From an uncultured Actinoplanes sp. (GTDB taxonomy: Bacteria; Actinomycetota; Actinomycetes; Mycobacteriales; Micromonosporaceae), in contig CAKUMG010000471.1 in assembly GCA_934667465.1 (NCBI GenBank), forward strand, positions 1 through 5,488: 5,488 bases of DNA. Reading direction: 5' to 3'. The notes under the pieces are model-generated. The model did not search any database. It was not told the DNA's origin and saw only the letters and a list, made by a program, of their open reading frames with translations. The stretch's first letter is position 1. Each line of letters opens with the position of its first letter. The translations under genes and the position numbers were made by a program. Below are positions 1 through 4,939 of the stretch, one piece after another.

Positions 1-1380
1 CAGACTGGCGGCGGATGAAGCTCTCCAGCCACTCGATGGACTCGATGTCCAGGTGGTTCGTCGGCTCGTCCAGCAGCAGCACGTGCGGGCGCCCGGCGAG
101 CACCGCCGCCAAGTCCCGCCGGCGCCGCTGTCCCGGCGACAGCACGGGTTGCACAGCGTACGGCGGCTCCTGCTCGAGAAAACCCACCACAGCCGTACGC
201 GCGACGCGTACCGTCCCCCCGTCCGGCGCCAGCCGCCCGGCGAGCACGGCGAGCAGCGTCGACTTCCCGGCCCCGTTCGGCCCGCTCACCACCAGCCGCG
301 ACCCGGACACCAGCTCCAGCGAGACCGGCTCCGCGAGCCGCCCCCCGACGGTCACCTCCTCGGCCCGCAGCAGCACGGTCCCCGGCAGGACCGGCAGTTC
401 CGGCATCGCGAACCGCTGCGGTGGCGGCGGCATCGTCACCGCGTGCCGCTCGAGGTCGTCGCGCCGCCGGTGCACCGACTGCACCAGCCCGGGCGCCCGG
501 GTGGCGCGGGCGTGCTTGCCGTGCCCCTTTCCCGGCCGCCACCCGTCCACGAGCCGCCCCTGCGCCGCCTCCAGGCTCTCGGCGAGCCGCGCCTGCTCGG
601 CGCGCTGCTGCTCGTACTCCTCCGCCCACCGCGCCCGCTCGGCCCGCCGCCCCTCCTGGTAGCCGGCGAACCCGCCGCCGTGGACCCGCGGCCTGCCGTC
701 CCGGCTCGGATCGAGGTCCAGGATCGTCGTCGCCACGTCGGCCAGCAGCGCACGGTCGTGGCTGACGAGCACCACCCCACCCGGTACGCGCGCAGCCGCC
801 CGGTCAGGAACGTGATCCCGGCCAGGTCGAGGTGGTTGGTCGGCTCGTCCAGCAGCAGGAAGTCGTGCCCGGCGCCGAGCAGGCACGCGAGCCGCACCCG
901 GTAGCGCTGGCCGACCGACAGCTCCGCGAGCCGCCGCCCCCGGTCGCTGACCGCGCCGAGCGCCGCGAGTGCCACGTCGACCCGCCGGTCCGCGTCCCAG
1001 GCGCCCATCCGTTCGGCCGCGCCGAGCGCCGCTGCGTACGCGTCAAGGTTGTTGCTGGTCAAGGTGTCGTCGAGCGCCCGCAGCACCGCCCGGACGCCGG
1101 CGAGTTCCGCGTCGATGACATCGCCGACGGTACGGCCGCCGGCCGCGCTCAGCTCCTGCTCGGCGACCCCGATCGTGCCGAACCGCTGCACGGTGCCCGC
1201 GTCGGGCTCGAGCGTCCCGGCGAGGAGTTGCAGCAGCGTTGACTTGCCTCGCCCGTTCTCGCCGACGACGCACCACCGCGATCGCGGCGACACCGCCATC
1301 CCGACGTCGCGCAGGACTGTGGTGCCACCGCGCGCAATGGTGACGCCGGACGCGGTGAGCTGGGCTCGGGTGTAAGACAT
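1..1380 (-). pseudogene. ABC-F family ATPase (antibiotic-resistance type), frameshifted and partial
   Basis: ABC-F proteins are soluble tandem ATPases that bind the ribosome; one branch protects it from antibiotics. The ATG at 1380 has AGGGGA six bases upstream. The first nucleotide-binding domain reads cleanly: Walker A GENGRGKST, Q-loop EQE, signature LSVGQ, Walker [12 protein letters not shown]. After RLRAY (about 784) the frame fails. The continuation [10 protein letters not shown], with the H-loop histidine, lies in another frame from about 781, so one base, probably a G of a G-run, is missing. That second frame stays open to the left edge: charged linker, Walker [12 protein letters not shown]-loop FLEQEP, signature LSPGQRRR, Walker [12 protein letters not shown]. 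Only about eight residues separate this Q-loop from the signature, against roughly 75 in the first domain, so most of the helical subdomain is missing. No membrane segments are seen, which argues against a transporter. The C-terminal end lies outside the window. Probably inactive unless the frameshift is a sequencing error; the family call is secure, the resistance role is inferred. Confidence 0.85.
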
Positions 1381-1477
1381 GGCTCTTCCCCTGAAGAAGA
1401 TCGCACTCGACACGGACGCGAAAACGGCCACCCTGAGGGGGCGGTCCGCTGCGAGTGCGATCAGAGGAAGAAGAGCC
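1381..1477 (-). promoter_or_regulatory. Leader hairpin sequestering the ABC-F Shine-Dalgarno sequence
   Basis: On the minus strand an 11 bp perfect stem pairs 1452-1462 with 1399-1409. Just outside it, UUCCUCU (1469-1463) pairs with AGGGGAA (1392-1386), which is the Shine-Dalgarno of the ABC-F gene; the pairing extends to 1472/1383 with G-U wobbles and leaves a 6-base bulge. An alternative register pairs 1470-1477 with 1381-1388 over 8 perfect bp, immediately before the ATG at 1380. Either fold buries all or part of the ribosome-binding site. A small inner stem (1413-1417 with 1444-1448) closes the loop further. This is the expected architecture for induction by a ribosome stalled upstream. 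The pairings are seen in the sequence; the regulatory role is inferred from leader-controlled resistance genes such as ermC. Confidence 0.6.
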
Positions 1478-1484
1478 GGGGCAT
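1461..1484 (-). CDS. Putative 7-residue leader peptide MPRLFFL upstream of the ABC-F gene
   Basis: A minimal frame ATG-CCC-CGG-CTC-TTC-TTC-CTC-TGA lies 80 bp upstream of the ABC-F start on the same strand. Codons 5 to 7 plus the first base of the stop form the arm that pairs with the ABC-F Shine-Dalgarno. A ribosome held near its end would therefore free the downstream start site. The start lies inside the 3' arm of the preceding hairpin. No good Shine-Dalgarno precedes it; an in-frame GTG at 1514 would give a 17-residue version, also without a clear ribosome-binding site. Short hydrophobic leader peptides precede many ribosome-targeting resistance genes. Translation of this one is unproven, and so short a frame could occur by chance. 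Confidence 0.35.
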   Translation of the reverse strand: MPRLFFL

Positions 1485-1512
1485 GCCGCTGAAGCTAGCA
1501 GCATGCCCCGGC
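1475..1512 (-). terminator. Hairpin plus pyrimidine tract: oxidoreductase terminator or ABC-F attenuator
   Basis: A perfect 12 bp inverted repeat, GCCGGGGCATGC (1475-1486) and GCATGCCCCGGC (1501-1512), extends after one mismatch by 3 bp (1488-1490 with 1497-1499) to a 6-base loop. On the minus strand it is followed directly by TCTTCTTCCTCT, a reasonable U-rich tail for a high-GC genome; on the plus strand no such tail follows, so it would work on the minus strand only. It begins 15 bases after the stop of the luciferase-like gene and would serve as that gene's intrinsic terminator. It also shares three bases with the Shine-Dalgarno hairpin of the ABC-F leader, so it may act as an attenuator in the same regulatory unit. 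Confidence 0.55.
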
Positions 1513-1527
1513 ACCGGCCACGGGTTT

Positions 1528-2484
1528 TCAGCGCAGCGCGGGCAGCACCTTCGCGCCGAACGCCTCGATGAAGGGCAGCAGGTCCTGGCCCACGTGGTGC
1601 AGGTAGATGCGGTCGAAACCGAGGCTCTCGTACCCGCGCAGCCACTCGATGTGCTTCTCCAGGTCGGCGGAGATGTTGACCGTCTTGCGGACCTGGTCGA
1701 CGGTGACGTTCTCGGAGACGACGTCGAAGTGCTCGGCGGTCTCGAGGTCCCAGCAGATGGGCGGCGGGAAGATGTTGCTGCGCCACTGGTCGTGCGCGAT
1801 GGCCTCGGCCTCGTGCTCGGTCGGCGCCCAGCTGAGGTGGACCTGCAGGCAGATCGGGCCGCGGCCGCCGGCGCCGCGGTAGGCCGCGATCATCTCGCGC
1901 AGGTGCTCCTCCGGGGCGTTCACGGTGACCAGGCCGTCGGCCCAGCCCGCGCACCAGCGGGCCGTCTCGACGCTGACCGCCGCGCCGATCAGCGGGGCCG
2001 GGGTGTCCGGGCGGGTCCAGACCCGGGCGCGGTCCACCTTGATCAGGCCGTCGCGGGAGACCTCCTCGCCGGTGAGCAGGCCGCGGATCACGTCGACCGC
2101 TTCGAGCAGCCGGGCGCTGCGGATCTCCTTGCGGGGCCAGGCCTCGCCGGTGATGTGCTCGTTGCTGTACTCGCCGGTGCCCAGCGCGGCCCAGAACCGC
2201 CCCGGGTACATCGCCGAGAGCGTGCCGATGGCCTGCGCGATGATCGCGGGGTGGTAGCGCTGGCCGGGCGCGTTGACCACGCCGAAGGACAGGTTCGTGG
2301 CCTGCATGGCGGCGCCCAGCCACGACCAGGCGAAGGCGGACGCTCCCTGCCGCTCGCTCCACGGCGAGAAGTGGTCGGAGCACATGGCCGCGTCGAAGCC
2401 GGCCCGCTCGGCGGCGATGACTGCGGTCAGCAGCTCGGCGGGCGGGATCTGCTCGTGCGAACAGTGAATGCCGTAGTCCGTCAT
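1528..2484 (-). CDS. LLM-class (luciferase-like) F420- or flavin-dependent oxidoreductase
   Basis: This is a complete 318-residue member of the bacterial luciferase-like superfamily, (beta/alpha)8-barrel enzymes that move hydride or oxidise substrates with F420 or FMN. Visible landmarks are the N-terminal YGIHCSHEQ, SDHFSPW at 36-42 (the histidine corresponds to the active-site His of F420-dependent glucose-6-phosphate dehydrogenase), GTGE at 102-105 followed by NEH, and a C-terminal LGFDRIYLHHVG. The overall pattern resembles the F420-dependent glucose-6-phosphate dehydrogenase-like subfamily (TIGR03557) and still more, from memory, the sister group annotated as probable non-F420 flavinoid oxidoreductase (TIGR03885). 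Substrate unknown. I chose the ATG at 2484 because family proteins start at this point; an ATG at 2550 would add 22 residues that look non-coding. The ribosome-binding site is weak. The gene is divergent from the nucleoside hydrolase and ends just before a terminator-like hairpin. Confidence 0.88.
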   Translation of the reverse strand: MTDYGIHCSHEQIPPAELLTAVIAAERAGFDAAMCSDHFSPWSERQGASAFAWSWLGAAMQATNLSFGVVNAPGQRYHPAIIAQAIGTLSAMYPGRFWAALGTGEYSNEHITGEAWPRKEIRSARLLEAVDVIRGLLTGEEVSRDGLIKVDRARVWTRPDTPAPLIGAAVSVETARWCAGWADGLVTVNAPEEHLREMIAAYRGAGGRGPICLQVHLSWAPTEHEAEAIAHDQWRSNIFPPPICWDLETAEHFDVVSENVTVDQVRKTVNISADLEKHIEWLRGYESLGFDRIYLHHVGQDLLPFIEAFGAKVLPALR

Positions 2485-2548
2485 GGCCGCGCTCTTTACC
2501 CCGCTCCCGGGCCGGACAACCTGAGCGAACGCTGGGAGGATGTGCGCC
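2485..2548. promoter_or_regulatory. Divergent intergenic region between oxidoreductase and nucleoside hydrolase
   Basis: This 64 bp gap must hold the promoters of both divergent genes unless they start inside the neighbouring coding regions. On the minus strand TAAAGA (2498-2493) is a passable -10 element only 8 bases from the oxidoreductase ATG, with a weak TTGTCC (2519-2514) 15 bases further upstream; that would give a nearly leaderless transcript and fit the poor ribosome-binding site. For the plus strand I see no convincing -10 or -35. Promoter assignment is tentative. Confidence 0.3.
2534..2539 (+). promoter_or_regulatory. Shine-Dalgarno deciding the nucleoside hydrolase start
   Basis: GGGAGG ends 9 bases before the ATG at 2549 but directly abuts the in-frame ATG at 2540. 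The spacing therefore favours 2549 as the true start. Confidence 0.7.
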
Positions 2549-3475
2549 ATGCCCGATGCGCTCTATCTGGACTGCGACACCGGTGTCGACGACGCCCTCG
2601 CCATCGCCCTGCTGCTCAACAGCCCCGAGGTGGACCTCGTCGGCGCCGGGACGGTCAGCGGCAACACGGGCGCCGAGCAGGCCGCCCGCAACACCCTCGA
2701 CCTGCTCTCGCTCGCCGGCCGGGGTGACGTCCCCGTCGCCGCCGGCGCCCGGCACGCGCTGACCGGCGATTTCGACGGCGGCGCCCCCTCGGTCCACGGC
2801 GGCAACGGCATCGGCGGCGTCACCCTGCCCCGCGCCGCGGCCGAACCGGTCCCGGTCGAGGCGGCGGAGCTGCTGCTGGCGATCGCCCGGGCCCGCCCCG
2901 GCGAGCTGCGCATCCTCGCCACCGGCCCGCTGACCAACCTGGCCCTCGCCCTGCGCCGCGAGCCCCGCCTGCCCGCCCTGGTCCGCGACGTCACGATCAT
3001 GGGTGGCGCGGTCCGCGTCGCGGGCAACATCACCGGCCGGGCCGAGGCGAACCTCCGCCACGACCCCGAGGCGGCGGCCGAGGTCCTCGCCGCGCCCTGG
3101 CCGGTCACGCTGGTCCCGCTCGACGTGACCATGAACCACTGCTTCACCCCCGCGGACCAGCAGGCGCTGCGCACCTCGGGCGATCCCGCCGCGGCGGCCG
3201 TCGCCGAGATGCTGACCGGCTACTTCGACTTCTACGAGCCGCTGTTCGGCGAGCGCCGCGTCCCCCTGCACGATCCCCTCGCCGCGGGCATCCTCACCGG
3301 CGCGCTCACCCCCGCGGAGGCCCCGCTGCTGGGCCTGCGCGTCGACCTCGGCGACCATCGCGGCCACGTCACCGAGGACCCGGCCGCCGACCGGCAGACC
3401 CGCGTGATTCTCACGCTCGCCGCCGATGCGGCCCCCCTCATCCGTACGCTCGTCGCGCCGCAGCACCGGCCGTGA
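2549..3475 (+). CDS. Nucleoside hydrolase (IunH/RihB family)
   Basis: A complete 308-residue nucleoside hydrolase, the usual family length. These enzymes cleave the N-glycosidic bond of ribonucleosides to base plus ribose for salvage, using a calcium ion held by an aspartate cluster. The N-terminal cluster reads DCDTGVDDALAI (residues 8-19), a slight variant of the common DTDPGIDD with the metal-binding aspartates 10, 14 and 15 kept. HGGNGIGG (83-90), the TGPLTNLALAL helix (125-135), the MGG of the substrate pocket (151-153), N168 and D172 in EANLRHDPEAA, and the C-terminal HDP (241-243) with the conserved His-Asp all match the family. No signal peptide is seen, so it is cytoplasmic. Base specificity cannot be read from sequence. 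Its TGA overlaps the GTG of the next gene (GTGA), indicating a translationally coupled operon with the broken alpha/beta-hydrolase. Confidence 0.92.
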   Translation: MPDALYLDCDTGVDDALAIALLLNSPEVDLVGAGTVSGNTGAEQAARNTLDLLSLAGRGDVPVAAGARHALTGDFDGGAPSVHGGNGIGGVTLPRAAAEPVPVEAAELLLAIARARPGELRILATGPLTNLALALRREPRLPALVRDVTIMGGAVRVAGNITGRAEANLRHDPEAAAEVLAAPWPVTLVPLDVTMNHCFTPADQQALRTSGDPAAAAVAEMLTGYFDFYEPLFGERRVPLHDPLAAGILTGALTPAEAPLLGLRVDLGDHRGHVTEDPAADRQTRVILTLAADAAPLIRTLVAPQHRP

Positions 3476-3702
3476 AACGCGCCCTGCTCCTGGTGCTGGT
3501 CCTCGCTGCCGGCGGCATCTGGCTGCTCGCCGGCGCGGACCGGGGGCTGCACCGGGACCACGCGGTCGTGGGCGGTGTCCCGCTCGACGTGGTGCACCCG
3601 GCCGGGGAGGGCCGCCGCCCGGGCATCGTGGTGGCGCACGGCTACGCCGGGTCCGCCCGGCTGATGGCCCCGTTCGGTGACACCCTGGCCGCCCGCGGGT
3701 AG
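3472..3702 (+). pseudogene. Alpha/beta-hydrolase, N-terminal remnant
   Basis: The GTG at 3472 overlaps the stop of the nucleoside hydrolase by 4 bp. The 76 residues begin with KR and a hydrophobic stretch (residues 4-21) that is a signal peptide or membrane anchor, then a beta-rich segment and GIVVAHGYAGSARLM (51-65), the first core strand and HG oxyanion-hole motif of alpha/beta-hydrolases. The frame then stops at TAG (3700-3702) just where the fold should continue with its second strand. No GxSxG nucleophile elbow and no catalytic Asp or His follow. The distal part of the protein appears to survive in another frame directly after the stop, so the catalytic core was lost by an internal deletion. 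The anchor and HG motif are seen; the deletion is inferred. An assembly error would look the same. Confidence 0.7.
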
Positions 3703-4151
3703 CGCTGCTCCTCGCGTACGCGAAATCCTCTGCGCCGCCGACCCGGCTGCGCCTCGCCCTGGTCATCCCCTACGCCGTCGTGGCGATCGCGGTGCCGGTG
3801 CACCTGGGCATGACCCATGCCCGGCCGGTCGGCGACCGGTGGTGGGTGCTGCCGATCGTGTGGGCCGCCTTCGCCCTGTACGCCTATGCCGCCGACCGGG
3901 TCACGGGCGGCAGGCTCGGTGGCGTGCTGGCGCTCGCGGCGGTCTTCGTGATCGTGCTGGTCCTCGCGGCCGTCGCCGGGCTGACCAGCGGGTTCGTGCT
4001 GCTCGTCGTCGTGCCGCTGATCGGGCTGCTGAGCTGGCAGGCGTTGTGGGGCGCGGTCCTGCACCGGTTCGCGGCGCCCGGCTGGGTGATCGCGCTCACC
4101 GGCTCGGCGGTGGTGGCGTGGCCGCTCGCCGTCACGCTGCCCCTCACCTGA
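3703..4151 (+). pseudogene. C-terminal multi-membrane remnant of the alpha/beta-hydrolase
   Basis: An open frame continues right across the junction, shifted relative to the upstream fragment, and ends at TGA 4149-4151. It reads ALLLAYAKSSAP, then about four hydrophobic helices: one around VIPYAVVAIAVPVHLG, one at WWVLPIVWAAFALYAYAA, a long double one around GGVLALAAVFVIVLVLAAVAG and FVLLVVVPLIGLL, and a last one at WVIALTGSAVVAWPLAV. The only start candidates (for example GTG 3780) fall inside the first helix and lack a ribosome-binding site, so it is probably not an independent gene. From memory, actinobacterial proteins exist with an N-terminal hydrolase domain and a C-terminal membrane domain of this type, which supports reading the two fragments as one gene. 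A standalone small membrane protein from 3780 (123 residues) is the alternative. Confidence 0.6.
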
Positions 4152-4217
4152 CTTCCCCGGCGCCGCGCGGCTGACTTCCCCGGGCGACGAGCGGCTGACC
4201 TTCCGGAGCCGCGCGGC
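4149..4217. repeat. Three imperfect 22-24 bp tandem repeats between converging genes
   Basis: Units at 4149-4171, 4172-4195 and 4196-4217 each begin TGAC, continue with a TTCC core and end in a CGGC-rich block; a truncated fourth unit starts at 4218 (TGACC). Units 1 and 3 contain the self-complementary GCCGCGCGGC (4162-4171 and 4208-4217), so they can also pair with each other over 11 bp around a 35-base loop. The array fills most of the 79 bp between the stop of the membrane remnant (plus strand) and the stop of the response regulator (minus strand). A bidirectional terminator or a replication-slippage relic are both possible. Confidence 0.6.
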
Positions 4218-4230
4218 TGACCGGTATCGA

Positions 4231-4869
4231 TCAGCGGCGGTCGCCGAGGAGGCGGGTGGCGAGGACGGCGGCCTGGGTGCGGCGCTCGAGGCCGAGCTTG
4301 GCAAGCAGGCTCGAGACGTAGTTCTTCACCGTCTTCTCGGCGAGGAACATCCTGCCCGCGATCTCGCGGTTGGTGAGCCCCTCGGCGACGTACTCGAGGA
4401 TGCGCCGCTCCTGGTCGGTCAGCGACGCCAGCTCCCGCGGCTGCTCGACGCCGTTGCGGATGCGCTCCAGGACGCGCTGGGTGACCGCCGGGTCGAGCAG
4501 CGACTGCCCGCCTGCGACCCGCCGCACCGCGTCGACCAGGTCGGTGCCGCGGATCTGCTTGAGCACGTAACCCGAGGCCCCCGCCATGATCGCGGCGAAA
4601 AGGGCCTCATCGTCCTCGTACGACGTCAGGATCAGCCCCTTGATCGCCGAGTCCACGGCCCGGACGTCCCGGCACACGTCGATGCCGTTGCCGTCCGGCA
4701 GCCGCGCGTCGAGCACGGCCACGTCGGGGCGCAGCGCCGGGATCCGCCGGGCGGCCTCCTGCGCGGACCCGGACTCGCCGACCACCTCGATGTCCCCGGC
4801 GGCGTGCAGCAGGTCGGCGAGGCCCCGGCGGACCACCTCGTGGTCGTCGAGCAGGAAGACACGGATCAT
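4231..4869 (-). CDS. NarL/FixJ-family response regulator, DosR/DevR-like
   Basis: A complete 212-residue two-domain regulator. The receiver domain (1-120) has the acidic pair D8-D9, phospho-acceptor D54, T82 and K104, the same positions as in Mycobacterium tuberculosis DosR (DevR). The LuxR-type helix-turn-helix (about 150-208) has [17 protein letters not shown] and [28 protein letters not shown]. This recognition helix is nearly identical to DosR, including K179, K182 and N183, which contact DNA there. Similarity to DosR runs through the whole protein ([42 protein letters not shown]). In mycobacteria DosR is phosphorylated by haem kinases DosS/DosT and switches on a hypoxia, nitric oxide and dormancy regulon. 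The neighbour upstream is an Acg-type nitroreductase, a class DosR controls. No kinase gene is in the window. The ATG at 4869 has GAAGGA just upstream. Function as a DosR equivalent is inferred. Confidence 0.92.
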   Translation of the reverse strand: MIRVFLLDDHEVVRRGLADLLHAAGDIEVVGESGSAQEAARRIPALRPDVAVLDARLPDGNGIDVCRDVRAVDSAIKGLILTSYEDDEALFAAIMAGASGYVLKQIRGTDLVDAVRRVAGGQSLLDPAVTQRVLERIRNGVEQPRELASLTDQERRILEYVAEGLTNREIAGRMFLAEKTVKNYVSSLLAKLGLERRTQAAVLATRLLGDRR

Positions 4870-4939
4870 AGGTCCTTCTTACCGTGCGCCCCCGGCCCCA
4901 CCTAGGGCCGAAGGTCCCGCGCCGCCCGGGACCTCAGGT
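4870..4939 (-). promoter_or_regulatory. Two tandem hairpins between nitroreductase and response regulator
   Basis: Five bases beyond the nitroreductase stop, AGGTCCCG (4912-4919) and CGGGACCT (4927-4934) form an 8 bp stem with a 7-base loop. A second stem, CGGCCC (4893-4898) with GGGCCG (4905-4910), follows with a 6-base loop. Neither has a U-rich tail on the minus strand, so they are poor intrinsic terminators; they may protect the 3' end of the upstream mRNA or reduce read-through. The AGGTCC arm (4934-4929, minus strand) could alternatively pair with GGACCT (4875-4870), which overlaps the response regulator's ribosome-binding site. No clear promoter was recognised, so co-transcription with the nitroreductase is likely. 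Confidence 0.4.

Noticed and set aside
51..858. A 29 bp near-identical repeat at 51-79 and 830-858 (one mismatch)
   Set aside because: Both copies encode the Walker [10 protein letters not shown] segments of the two ATPase domains; this is conserved coding sequence, not a mobile or regulatory repeat.
53..904. A 283-codon plus-strand open frame opposite the ABC-F gene
   Set aside because: Its composition is typical of an antisense shadow, while Walker, signature and H-loop motifs are all on the minus strand.
1381..1431. N-terminal extension of the ABC-F protein from a GTG at 1431
   Set aside because: It would lie in the loop and arm of the leader hairpin, has no ribosome-binding site, and family proteins begin close to the ATG at 1380, which has a good one.
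1483..2727. A 414-codon open frame on the plus strand opposite the oxidoreductase
   Set aside because: It mirrors the codon positions of the well-supported minus-strand gene and has no recognisable motifs.
1043..3766. A 907-codon open frame on the minus strand crossing the oxidoreductase and lying antisense to the nucleoside hydrolase
   Set aside because: It is low-complexity, R/G/A/P-rich and matches no family; the recognisable genes occupy other frames. Long empty frames are common at this GC content.
3780..4151. Independent small membrane protein gene starting at GTG 3780
   Set aside because: The start falls inside a hydrophobic helix with no ribosome-binding site, and the frame is open further upstream to the hydrolase junction; kept only as an alternative.
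4912..4934. Possible DosR-box upstream of the response regulator
   Set aside because: The half-sites are arranged GTCCC...GGGAC, the reverse of the known GGGAC...GTCCC order, and the spacing is too wide; a simple hairpin explains it better.
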